Shown here one piece after another: positions 23,209 through 31,354 of a stretch of DNA of 35,196 nt (position 1 is its first letter; each line of letters starts with the position of its first letter). The DNA is taken from assembly GCA_902766445.1 (NCBI GenBank), contig CACXDP010000066.1, positions 1 to 35,196 of the forward strand, written 5' to 3'. Position numbers and translations under genes: made by a program. The notes under the pieces are model-generated. The model did no database searches. It was not told where the DNA came from and saw nothing but the letters and a program-made list of their open reading frames with translations. The DNA comes from an uncultured Coriobacteriaceae bacterium. GTDB taxonomy: Bacteria; Actinomycetota; Coriobacteriia; Coriobacteriales; Atopobiaceae.

Positions 23209-25599
23209 TCATGCATTAATTCTTGTGCCCCGGGTATTGTACGTGATGGACAGTTCGCTTCCCCCATCTGTGGCGTCGCCGGCCTCGGCCCTTCCGGTCG
23301 CCGTGGCGTCGCCAGCTTCGGTTTCCTCGGACATCGCAGATTCGCCAGCATCCGCAGCCTCGTCGGCCTTGATGAGTCGTGCGACCTCATTCATCACGAC
23401 GTTAAATTCCGAATAGTGCTTCAAGCCATTCATAAGGCTCTGTCGCGAGTCTTTGCTCAGCTCCCATTCATTGTTGCCATTCTGCTCGAGGTAGACATCA
23501 GCCTGTTGTCCATCCGCTCGATTCGTCTTGCAATACGTCTCATCTTGAAGTTTCTCCGTCATGTATTCGAGCAATTCGCTTGCGGTATCCGCTTCCCCGT
23601 CATTCGCGTATTGATTCAAGGCATTCTTCGACGTAACGCAACTGTAGTTTATGGTGGCATGACAACTAGCGTCAGACGCGGACACACTGAACGGCTCTCG
23701 CGTGACAGCCCTCTTGTAAGCGTCCAGTAAACGATTCAATTCTTCAGGGTAAACTCTCTGAACCTTTTTGAAATCCTCGTTGTCATTTTCCGTGCTAAAC
23801 GCCTCATCAAAGGCATCGCTCACGACCTGACGTATCTCCACCTCACTTGGCATCGGTTTCGGTGGCGGCACCTCTCTCTCCGTCGCCGATGAATCTGTCG
23901 CCGATGAATCCGTCGCCGATGAATCCGTCGCGGACGATTCCGTAGTGACTGGCTCTGCCGGGACTTTCTCCTCAACCTGCTTGCTCTCGCCACACGACCG
24001 CAGAGCTAGGAAGCAAAGCAGGCCTACCAGCACCAACGAAAGCACCACGATGAGAATCACCATGACGGTGCGCTTGCGATCCACGCTGGACTGATGCGGC
24101 TCCACGCTCATGGTAGGCGCATCATGGCGTTTCTTTGGCTTAGGACGAGACGGCGCATCAACTTCGTCGGACCCAGACCCCTCTAGGGAGCTATCCTCCG
24201 GTGGGTCATCAACCGCGATAATCAGAGTTTTTTCTATTGCATCGTCAGCATCGTCTTCCAACACTGGCGTCACGTCATCAGGTGCGAACGCATCGGCCTC
24301 CTCATCCTGTTCGCTCGCCTCAGAAACGCTTGTCTCGGATTCGAGAGGCTTGGCCGGAGGCAATTCTCCGAGGTCGCGCTCGACCGAGGCAATTCTCTGC
24401 TCAATCTTGCGGTACTCCGCGATGTAGGCGTCACGCTCGCGTGCCATCGCCTCGTTGCCCGGAACAAGCGCAAGAAAGTACTCGTACTTGCGCTGCATGG
24501 AGTTGAGCCGTTCCTTGTCGGTCGTAATGCTCCATCGCATGTCAAAGACAAGGCGTTCGCGAGCCAACGCATCCGAAAGCCTTCGTACCGCATTGATGTC
24601 GACGATGCCCGCGATCGAGACGTCGTCGCCACTCCCCTCCTTGCTTACTCGATTCATCATCGCCTTGAGGTCGCTATCGAACTCTTCGACGTCCCATGCG
24701 TCCTTGTCCACACGGTCGATTACGTCCAAGGCAATCCCGACAAAGAGGTCTGATGCACCGCCATCGCTCGGCAGCGACTTGTCGACACCATCAGTCCCCA
24801 CAAAGAGGGCTGCCACGGTATCCGTCTCGCCGTCGAGTGCGACCACACGCATACGCTCGGCTGCGTCGGAATCCGAGAGCGACGTGGTGACATTGCCCAC
24901 GCAAAGCTCGTCCTCAGGAATCACGTCACTACGAACAAGGTGGTGGCGACCATCGGCAAAGATAGCTGTCGCGCACCCATCACCCTGCTGAATGAGAATG
25001 CAGAGATCGGGCAGCATGAGGACGGCAACCAGCGTTGTGCCATAGATCCGACGAATGGCCTTTTGCCTCCACGCGTCATCCGACTGCTCCATAGCCTGCA
25101 CCAAGTCGGTAATGGGGTCAGCCTTGTAGTCGGCCGTAATCTCTTCCCTCCAGCCATCAACGATTTGGCGTACAAGGCGAGGGCGCAGCGACTCCCCCAC
25201 TCGCTGAGCTCGTTGCCCCTCTCCCTCGGTCGAGGTGGCGGATGCTGCAAGCTCTGCAGGTGCCGCGGGCGATGCGCTCACTACAGGCGCTACGGGCGTG
25301 ACAGCATTACGCTCATCAATCAGAAGCGATGAGCGCATCTCGCGCCACGAGGCATCGTCGGCGTCCAGATAACGCCGAGCCGTGTCAGACAAGCACTCAA
25401 GGGTTACTCCTACAGCAATGCGCGAGCCTCTTTCGCTGCGCCTGCAGGTAGGGTCACCATGACCGTCGGCAACCACGGCAATAATCGCGCGTCCTCTTGC
25501 GCCATCGAGCACCCGCGTGCCGGAAAAGTCCTGGCACACAGTGCCTTTCGCTATATGCGAGACACCCCTCACATGACCGTCGAAGCAAACTATACTCAT
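23209..25599 (-). CDS. PP2C-type protein phosphatase with membrane helix and outer domain
   Basis: This 796-residue protein has an N-terminal PPM/PP2C domain with metal-binding motifs VVADGHGD (43-49), YGTTLVAVLM, LIQQGDG, VGTDGVDKS (~266) and GSGDDVSIAGI (~323). An Ala/Ser-rich insert lies near residues 98-130. A coiled-coil stretch (about 345-410), an acidic linker, one membrane helix (about 511-534, VILIVVLSLVLVGLLCFLAL), four SSATD repeats and an outer domain of about 180 residues follow. It would remove phosphate from Ser/Thr in the cytosol while sensing something outside. Neighbour genes supply the kinase, vWA protein and FHA protein, so it is the phosphatase of a phospho-signalling set. 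ATG 25599 follows a moderate AGGCGAG site. Confidence 0.9.
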   Translation of the reverse strand: MSIVCFDGHVRGVSHIAKGTVCQDFSGTRVLDGARGRAIIAVVADGHGDPTCRRSERGSRIAVGVTLECLSDTARRYLDADDASWREMRSSLLIDERNAVTPVAPVVSASPAAPAELAASATSTEGEGQRAQRVGESLRPRLVRQIVDGWREEITADYKADPITDLVQAMEQSDDAWRQKAIRRIYGTTLVAVLMLPDLCILIQQGDGCATAIFADGRHHLVRSDVIPEDELCVGNVTTSLSDSDAAERMRVVALDGETDTVAALFVGTDGVDKSLPSDGGASDLFVGIALDVIDRVDKDAWDVEEFDSDLKAMMNRVSKEGSGDDVSIAGIVDINAVRRLSDALARERLVFDMRWSITTDKERLNSMQRKYEYFLALVPGNEAMARERDAYIAEYRKIEQRIASVERDLGELPPAKPLESETSVSEASEQDEEADAFAPDDVTPVLEDDADDAIEKTLIIAVDDPPEDSSLEGSGSDEVDAPSRPKPKKRHDAPTMSVEPHQSSVDRKRTVMVILIVVLSLVLVGLLCFLALRSCGESKQVEEKVPAEPVTTESSATDSSATDSSATDSSATEREVPPPKPMPSEVEIRQVVSDAFDEAFSTENDNEDFKKVQRVYPEELNRLLDAYKRAVTREPFSVSASDASCHATINYSCVTSKNALNQYANDGEADTASELLEYMTEKLQDETYCKTNRADGQQADVYLEQNGNNEWELSKDSRQSLMNGLKHYSEFNVVMNEVARLIKADEAADAGESAMSEETEAGDATATGRAEAGDATDGGSELSITYNTRGTRINA
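23881..23943. repeat. 15 bp tandem repeat coding SSATD
   Basis: Four copies of a 15 base unit (GCCGATGAATCCGTC in plus-strand sense, the last diverged) encode SSATD pentapeptides just outside the membrane helix of the PP2C protein. The unit keeps the frame, so copy changes would only alter linker length. Confidence 0.8.
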
Positions 25600-25625
25600 G
25601 GCTCGCCTACCATCTGTCTAGTCGT

Positions 25626-26441
25626 CTAGATTATGAAGAACGAGAGTCTCAGCGGCCCACGTCGGCCCGATAGCTCGTCGAAGACACCATACCCCGGCAC
25701 GTCGAGTTTCGTGGTGACGTTCACACCTGCTGGTATGTCGACCTCGACGCTCTCGTGCGTGCTCTTGTCAATCTCGATACGTTTGACGCAACCCGTACGT
25801 GCCTCGGCCGCCGAAAGCATGACCAAGCTCGAGAGCACCGAAGCGTCATCATCGTTGTCCGCGGCAGGTGGCGCCGGCACTGGCCTCACGGGGCCAGTCT
25901 GCTGACTGACACCGTAGGGCTGATTGCTAGGCTGGCCATAGGGCTGTTCACCCCATGCGAGTTGCGTCCCGCCATTATTCGGACCTACTCCTCCCGCTTT
26001 AGCCGGCGAATCTATCTTCATACCGCAACTGATGCAATACATCGCATCCGGCTCTAGGGGATATCCGCATTGCGGACAACTCGACGGAGCTGCACCATTG
26101 CCGCTCACGAACGCCATATCATAGTTATCCGTAATTCCGCCACCCGTTACTACCGGCGCACCGCATACCACGCAGAACTGCGCACCTGGCTCGAGTGGAT
26201 TACCACAGCTGGCGCAGGTCCCACCCCCCGGCATCGACTCGACGACTCGTTGTGTATCCGCGAACTGCTTGGGCTGCTGCACACCTGCTATCTGCGGCTG
26301 CGGCGCGGCAGGCTGCATCGCCGGAGCCTGGTTTACCTGAGCTCCACACACGATGCAGAACATCGCATCAGCCTCCAACGGAGCGCCACAGACTTGGCAC
26401 GAACCGCCCTGCATTTGTCCCACAAACTGGGTACCGCCCAT
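25626..26441 (-). CDS. Triple zinc-ribbon protein
   Basis: This 271-residue protein starts at ATG 26441 behind GGGAGGGAG. It contains three double-Cys zinc ribbons separated by Gln/Pro/Gly-rich linkers: CQVCGAPLEADAMFCIVCG, CASCGNPLEPGAQFCVVCG and CPQCGYPLEPDAMYCISCG. The last ~70 residues form a beta-rich segment (CVKRIEIDKSTHESVEVDIP, VTTKLDVPGYGVFDEL). No membrane helix is seen, so it is probably cytosolic. Zinc ribbons of this kind mediate protein contacts. It lies between the vWA and PP2C genes (gaps of 52 and 26 bases), so it may act as a scaffold or phosphorylation target in the same pathway (inference). Confidence 0.8.
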   Translation of the reverse strand: MGGTQFVGQMQGGSCQVCGAPLEADAMFCIVCGAQVNQAPAMQPAAPQPQIAGVQQPKQFADTQRVVESMPGGGTCASCGNPLEPGAQFCVVCGAPVVTGGGITDNYDMAFVSGNGAAPSSCPQCGYPLEPDAMYCISCGMKIDSPAKAGGVGPNNGGTQLAWGEQPYGQPSNQPYGVSQQTGPVRPVPAPPAADNDDDASVLSSLVMLSAAEARTGCVKRIEIDKSTHESVEVDIPAGVNVTTKLDVPGYGVFDELSGRRGPLRLSFFII

Positions 26442-26493
26442 GTTGTCTCCCTCCCTTAGACCCGACCGAACAGTCGGGCACATCTGTCACAAC

Positions 26494-27291
26494 TCACCAC
26501 TCGCGCTGATCATCCCACGTGAATGCTTTATCAGCCGAGCCTGGCCTGGCATCGATTTGAGGCGTTTGGAAGTCAACCGTGTTTATAACTGGAATGACCT
26601 CGCCTGGGTCGATGTCCGTCATGTTGAGACCCGCACGCACTGCTTCGGCGCCACTGATCTCCGCATCGCGCGTGTGCGAGTTGCCCGCCAAGGTGGAGGC
26701 CGAGACGCTCACAAAGCGAAGCAGACGGGCAAAGACGCCCAAATCCTCCGTGCGTATGACTGCTTCGGAGCTGCCTACGAGCTTGGCTATCATCTCTGTG
26801 TCGGGGTTGCGCCCAATGGCAAAGCCTACACGCGTTGCCTTGCTGAACCACCTGTTGCGCATAATCTTTTGCAGCTCACGCTCGTAGTCATCGGTAGCGA
26901 AGCCGTCGGTCATAAAGATAATGACAGGCAGGAATGCGCTTGTCATCGAGTTGAGGAACGCGCTACGCGAGAGCTTGGAGTCAAGCTCTCGCAAGGCTGC
27001 ACCGACCTCGGTCTTTCCCGCCGCCACCAAGTCCGACCAAAAGAAGTCATCCAAGTACTCGGGGCCGTTGGGATTAATCCAGCGACACGTACTGTTGAAC
27101 TCTAGCACCGCAATCTTCACGTTGGCGTCGCTGTGGTGCGCAGCAACCTGCTTGAGTGCATCCACCGTAGACTCCATGGCGCGATTGAGCACACCGATGG
27201 GTTTGTTTTGCATACTACCTGAGGTGTCAAGCACGTAAAACACGTGCAGGTCGGGACGCATCATCGCGCCGAGGTCGTCCATATGTGGCAT
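26494..27291 (-). CDS. TerY/YegL-like von Willebrand factor A protein
   Basis: This 265-residue protein is a single vWA domain plus a C-terminal tail. The metal-ion site is complete: DTSGS at 22-26, a Thr in GKTEVGAAL and MTDGF near residue 129. This is the TerY/YegL type, which in known systems is encoded together with a PP2C phosphatase and a Ser/Thr kinase. The start follows AGGAG by 5 bases. It begins 12 bases after the kinase stop. It probably binds a partner protein in a metal-dependent way and brings kinase, phosphatase and target together. Confidence 0.88.
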   Translation of the reverse strand: MPHMDDLGAMMRPDLHVFYVLDTSGSMQNKPIGVLNRAMESTVDALKQVAAHHSDANVKIAVLEFNSTCRWINPNGPEYLDDFFWSDLVAAGKTEVGAALRELDSKLSRSAFLNSMTSAFLPVIIFMTDGFATDDYERELQKIMRNRWFSKATRVGFAIGRNPDTEMIAKLVGSSEAVIRTEDLGVFARLLRFVSVSASTLAGNSHTRDAEISGAEAVRAGLNMTDIDPGEVIPVINTVDFQTPQIDARPGSADKAFTWDDQREW

Positions 27292-27303
27292 CTTTGCTCC
27301 TAT

Positions 27304-28608
27304 CTACACGTTCCTACTGATATGTATACGCTCTTCATTGAGCCTAAGCTCCATGTCAGGAATCACCATCACCGTCTGACGAGGTGCAACCATATGGATG
27401 CTAGCGCCCTGCGAAACGCCCCAAGGCGCTCGGGAGACGTTCCTGACGCCAAGCACGTCCGGGCGCTCGCGCGAGGCCAACACCCATACGAGCGGCTCAA
27501 GCGCGACATTGGCATCGCAAACGCCCGTCTGGCAACGATAGATGCGCGTGTCGTCCACGAAGGGTAGCGAGTAGCCAGGGAGATCCGCGCGCAAGGCAGT
27601 CCCCACCCTTCTGCCACAAGAGGGCTTGTCGCAGGTACGAGGTCTCGCGTTCTCGAGAAACACCTCGTTGCCACACACGCAGTTGACCACCTCAGACCTG
27701 AAGCGCACGAGTTCACGAATCCAGTCCATCTCACTCGGCCTGCGATTGGGATTCTTGAGCGCGTTTTGCGAGAAGGCGCGCAGGAAGATACGACGCATGT
27801 GCTCGGGCAGACACGGCCAAACCTTAAGCGCGTTGGGGAAGGCAGGATCGGGACGGTTGGTCGTGATGTCGGGGTCCATGATGAAGACCGGCTCGATGCC
27901 GTAGAGACGCTTCTGCATCGTAGGGTCGAGCGAGCCAGCCTTCGTGAAGCGCACACCCTCCAAGGGGTGCTGTACGCAAAGCATCATAAACATCAGCACT
28001 GCCAGAGAGTGTCGGTCGCTCTGCACGGAGGGAACTGAGTTCTCCACCACAATCTCAGGAGCCATGAATCGCGGAGTACCACGAATACCCGTATCGATAC
28101 CGGCAGGTGCGACGTTGTCGTTGTCGCATATGAGTACTTGGCCCGAATGCGGATTCACAAAGAAGTTGCCACCGCTGACGTCCTGATAGCAGTATCCCTT
28201 GCTGTGGAGCACGTTAAAAGCCGAGACGACATTCATGCACGCATCGATTGCGCGGCGATATGACGGAAAGAGGTTTGGGTGCAGGAAAAGCTCCCTCGCC
28301 TCCACGAATCCCTCGGGGCGAAGATCCATCACGTAGCCGAAGCTTCCGCCCATAACCTCGACCATGTCGACTGGCCAGAGGAAATCGTCAGTGGGCTTGC
28401 CAGACATGATGTTGTTGCGCAGATTGTCGATGAACTTCTGACGGTCATAGAACACGTTGGGACGATACCACTTGAGCGCCATGGGACGACCGTCGTAATC
28501 GATGGCATACACGATGCCCTGGCTGCCGTCACCTAGCTGCTTGACGACCCGAATCTCTTTGTTGAACTTCGTACGGAGACTGGCCCCCGCTTCAAGCCCT
28601 GCGCCCAT
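27304..28608 (-). CDS. Atypical Ser/Thr protein kinase with C-terminal zinc-ribbon-like module
   Basis: This 434-residue protein has a kinase fold in the first ~285 residues: glycine loop GDGSQGIVY, ATP-binding Lys in MALKWY (~46), catalytic loop YQDVSGGNF (~141) where HRD is replaced by YQD, metal-binding segment CDNDNV (~162) in place of DFG, and GTPRFMAPE. The catalytic Asp, Asn and metal Asp are kept, so it is probably active. A Cys cluster follows (CVCGNEVF, RTCDKPSCGRR), then a beta-rich tail (WVLASRERPDVLGVRNVS) like that of kinases in TerY-P-type sets. ATG 28608 is chosen for its 6 base spacing from GGAG; ATG 28611 is also possible. There is no membrane helix, unlike the phosphatase and transporter beside it. 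Confidence 0.87.
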   Translation of the reverse strand: MGAGLEAGASLRTKFNKEIRVVKQLGDGSQGIVYAIDYDGRPMALKWYRPNVFYDRQKFIDNLRNNIMSGKPTDDFLWPVDMVEVMGGSFGYVMDLRPEGFVEARELFLHPNLFPSYRRAIDACMNVVSAFNVLHSKGYCYQDVSGGNFFVNPHSGQVLICDNDNVAPAGIDTGIRGTPRFMAPEIVVENSVPSVQSDRHSLAVLMFMMLCVQHPLEGVRFTKAGSLDPTMQKRLYGIEPVFIMDPDITTNRPDPAFPNALKVWPCLPEHMRRIFLRAFSQNALKNPNRRPSEMDWIRELVRFRSEVVNCVCGNEVFLENARPRTCDKPSCGRRVGTALRADLPGYSLPFVDDTRIYRCQTGVCDANVALEPLVWVLASRERPDVLGVRNVSRAPWGVSQGASIHMVAPRQTVMVIPDMELRLNEERIHISRNV

Positions 28609-28696
28609 CATACTCTCCACTAATCGCTCGTTCTTCTGACAGCATGTACTCTACCATAGCGCCGGGACGCCTTTTTGCGTAATACGATGACTGCCA

Positions 28697-28728
28697 AGGC
28701 ACACGAAAAGCTTGCCTTTCGTGTGCCT
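28697..28728. terminator. 12 bp hairpin after the FHA-ABC gene
   Basis: AGGCACACGAAA (28697-28708) and TTTCGTGTGCCT (28717-28728) pair perfectly around an 8 base loop, 15 bases after the transporter stop. No T run follows on the minus strand. It may only partly stop transcription and so set kinase levels relative to the upstream genes. Confidence 0.55.
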
Positions 28729-28743
28729 CCTTCGTGCGCCTCA

Positions 28744-31326
28744 CTAGTGTCGGACCTCCAAAGCCAAGGTGATCCAGCAGCCGACAACGGTAACGAGCGA
28801 GAAGGCCAACAAGATGCCCCAACTCCGGAAGAGATGCTCCGTCTTGTGCTCAAACATGATTTCTTCGTCCTCGCTCGGGTCGTGGGGGTACATCTCTTCG
28901 TCGATGACCTTCGTCATCTCGGGTATCGCCACATCGAGCTTGTCGAAGTGCTCTTCATGCTCTTCGATGGGAACCGTCTTCTTGACAACGCCAGCGCCGG
29001 GTATCTCCTCACTCATATCGACCTCGACCTCCTTCTCCATCTTTGGGACGGTGATGGTCTGGTCCTCAATCTCGTAGTGGTCGTCCGCCGGTATGGTGAT
29101 CTCCTCGCCATAGATTGACAGCGGAAGGTGGTTCAGGTCAGCCGAAGTGCCCATCGCCTCGATGGCCCAACGGCAGTTGATGCCATAGGAGATGATTCTC
29201 GTGGTGCCATTCAGTTCGAAGGCGATGCCCGAGAAGAGGATCTGAGGCAGAATCAGCAGCGGTGCCAGGGCAAGCGCAGCCGCAGGGCTGCGGAATACCG
29301 CAGAGACAAAGAGACCCAGGCACATGGCAGACATCACCGTAAGGTACGTCGACAGAACGAGCTCGAATCGCCCGTTAATCAGCTCCTCGGCTGGCGGCTC
29401 CTCGTACATCATGATTAACACGACTCCTATGAGAAGCACCGTCTGCACAAGGCATAGAATTCCCATCACCAGGACCTTGGACATGATGTAGGAGCCCAGG
29501 CGCATGCCGCCGTCGTACTCCCGACGGAATATGCCCTTCTCCTTGCAAATCTCTTGGATCGAGTCGAAGATACCCACCCAAAACGCTGCGCACGAGAGGG
29601 CAAAGAGGAAGAACTTTGTGTCCTCGCACTGGGAGAAAACGTGTTGGCCCGCGACGATTTGTATCAGGAAGGCAAGCAGCGGGGCCTGGCCAACCATGAG
29701 CAGCAGGCGAGGCCAGTCGTTGAGCAGCAGCTTGACGTAGCGCGACGAGAGGGTGATGAGCTGGCTAAACGCATTGGGTGTCTTCTTCCCTGCCGCGATG
29801 CCCCCGCCCGAGGGCGTGGGCGTAGCCTCTGGCGCTCCTCCCCTGTGTGCAACGAGAAACTTCTGCTCCCATACGTCAGGCTTCGAGTCGATGAGGGGGT
29901 ACACGTCCACGAAGTCGCTCACGCCAAAGAACGAGTAGACACCCTGCGGACTGTCCGCATACGCAAGCTTGCCACCCGCACCGAGGAAGACTACCTGGTC
30001 ACAGAGGTGTAGGTTCAACGTGGTATGTGTCACGAGGATGATGGTGCGTCCTTCATGCGCCATCTCGGAGAGACGCTGCATGAGCTTGCGCTCGATGCCC
30101 GGATCGAGGCCCGAGGTCGGCTCGTCGAGGAAAAGCAGCCGCGGGTCCGCGAGCAACTCCACCGCAATCGACGCGCGCTTCTTTTGCCCACCAGAAAGCT
30201 TGCCGATAAAGTTCTCGCGGACGCCCTGCAGCTCGAGCAGGTCAATGACCTCCTCCACACGCTTGGCGCGCTCTTCGGCCGTCGTGTCGGGTTGCATGCG
30301 CAGCTTGGCAGCATAGGCAAGCATATCGGTAAGGCGCAACTCGTCGTAGACGATGTCTTGCTGAGGCACGTAGCCGATGGAACTCTTGAGCATCGCGTAG
30401 TTGGCATAGAGATCGGTGCCATCGAGGAGTACGGAACCTTCGTCAGCTGGCTCTGAACCATTGATCTCGTTGAGCAGGGTGGACTTGCCGCAGCCGGACC
30501 CACCGACGATGGCCACGAACTCGCCACGCTTGATGTGAAGCGAGACATGGTCGGTCGTGATGCGGCGAACGCCCTTGTTTGTCCGATAGCGCACGAGGTT
30601 GGTAGCGACGAGCTCAACGCCCTGGCGCTCCACGACCACGAGCAGGCAGGTGTCCAGAAAGACGATCCGCGAGTTGCCGAGCATAATCACGGAGCCGCCC
30701 ATGAGGGGGACCGTGCCGCGGACGAACCTACCGTTGACACGCGTACCGTTTGAGCTGCCGAGATCGGTGATGGTCCAGGCGCCCTGGCCATTGTTGTCTA
30801 GGCGAGCATGCTGCGACGAGACTGTGGGATCGGGCAGTGTCAGGTCATTCTCGGGAATACGACCGACGCTCAAGGTTCTGCGATCTCGCAGGTTAAACAT
30901 GCTCCAGCGTTTGTCACCCTCACCCACTATGATGACAGTGCGTGTGGCCCCGCGCTGCGGCATGCCCACGGTAACAATGTCTCCAAGCGTGAGAGGTATG
31001 CGCGACTGGCGGGCTCCGTTGTAGTACAAGCCGTTCATCGAGTTGTTGTCCACCACAAAGAGCTGGCCGCCACGAACTTCGAAGTAGCCATGATGCCCCG
31101 AGACCGTCTGGGATGGCGCATTGATGACGACGTCATTGTCATGCTTACGACCAAACGTCACGGTGGCGTCATTGTTTGTGACAATGGTGGTCTCCGCTAG
31201 AATGCGGTCCCCCTCAACGAAGGTCAGGGAAAATGATCGGGGTATCGGGCGTCCCATAGGCGCGCCGCACCGCGGACAGAACCGTTCTTGGGGATTCACC
31301 TGGCTTCCGCATTTAGGGCAAAACAT
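28744..31326 (-). CDS. Zinc ribbon-FHA-FHA-ABCG-type transporter
   Basis: This 860-residue protein starts at ATG 31326 behind GAGGAGG. In order it has a zinc ribbon (CPKCG...CPRCG, 3-21), FHA domain 1 (GRKHDNDVVI 59-68, SGHHG, NNSMNG), FHA domain 2 (GRIPENDLTL 155-164, SSQHAR, SSNGT), an ABC ATPase (Walker A GGSGCGKST 275-283, signature LSGGQKKR, Walker B LLFLDEPTSGLD) and an ABC-2 type membrane domain with about six helices. FHA domains bind phosphothreonine, so transport is probably switched by the kinase and phosphatase encoded beside it. An acidic stretch of ~100 residues (EEITIPADD ... FEHKTEH) lies between the last two helices, which is unusual. It starts 28 bases after the discoidin-like gene. 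The substrate is unknown. Confidence 0.92.
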   Translation of the reverse strand: MFCPKCGSQVNPQERFCPRCGAPMGRPIPRSFSLTFVEGDRILAETTIVTNNDATVTFGRKHDNDVVINAPSQTVSGHHGYFEVRGGQLFVVDNNSMNGLYYNGARQSRIPLTLGDIVTVGMPQRGATRTVIIVGEGDKRWSMFNLRDRRTLSVGRIPENDLTLPDPTVSSQHARLDNNGQGAWTITDLGSSNGTRVNGRFVRGTVPLMGGSVIMLGNSRIVFLDTCLLVVVERQGVELVATNLVRYRTNKGVRRITTDHVSLHIKRGEFVAIVGGSGCGKSTLLNEINGSEPADEGSVLLDGTDLYANYAMLKSSIGYVPQQDIVYDELRLTDMLAYAAKLRMQPDTTAEERAKRVEEVIDLLELQGVRENFIGKLSGGQKKRASIAVELLADPRLLFLDEPTSGLDPGIERKLMQRLSEMAHEGRTIILVTHTTLNLHLCDQVVFLGAGGKLAYADSPQGVYSFFGVSDFVDVYPLIDSKPDVWEQKFLVAHRGGAPEATPTPSGGGIAAGKKTPNAFSQLITLSSRYVKLLLNDWPRLLLMVGQAPLLAFLIQIVAGQHVFSQCEDTKFFLFALSCAAFWVGIFDSIQEICKEKGIFRREYDGGMRLGSYIMSKVLVMGILCLVQTVLLIGVVLIMMYEEPPAEELINGRFELVLSTYLTVMSAMCLGLFVSAVFRSPAAALALAPLLILPQILFSGIAFELNGTTRIISYGINCRWAIEAMGTSADLNHLPLSIYGEEITIPADDHYEIEDQTITVPKMEKEVEVDMSEEIPGAGVVKKTVPIEEHEEHFDKLDVAIPEMTKVIDEEMYPHDPSEDEEIMFEHKTEHLFRSWGILLAFSLVTVVGCWITLALEVRH

Positions 31327-31354
31327 CGAAGCAATTCCTCCTCTTAGATGTCGA

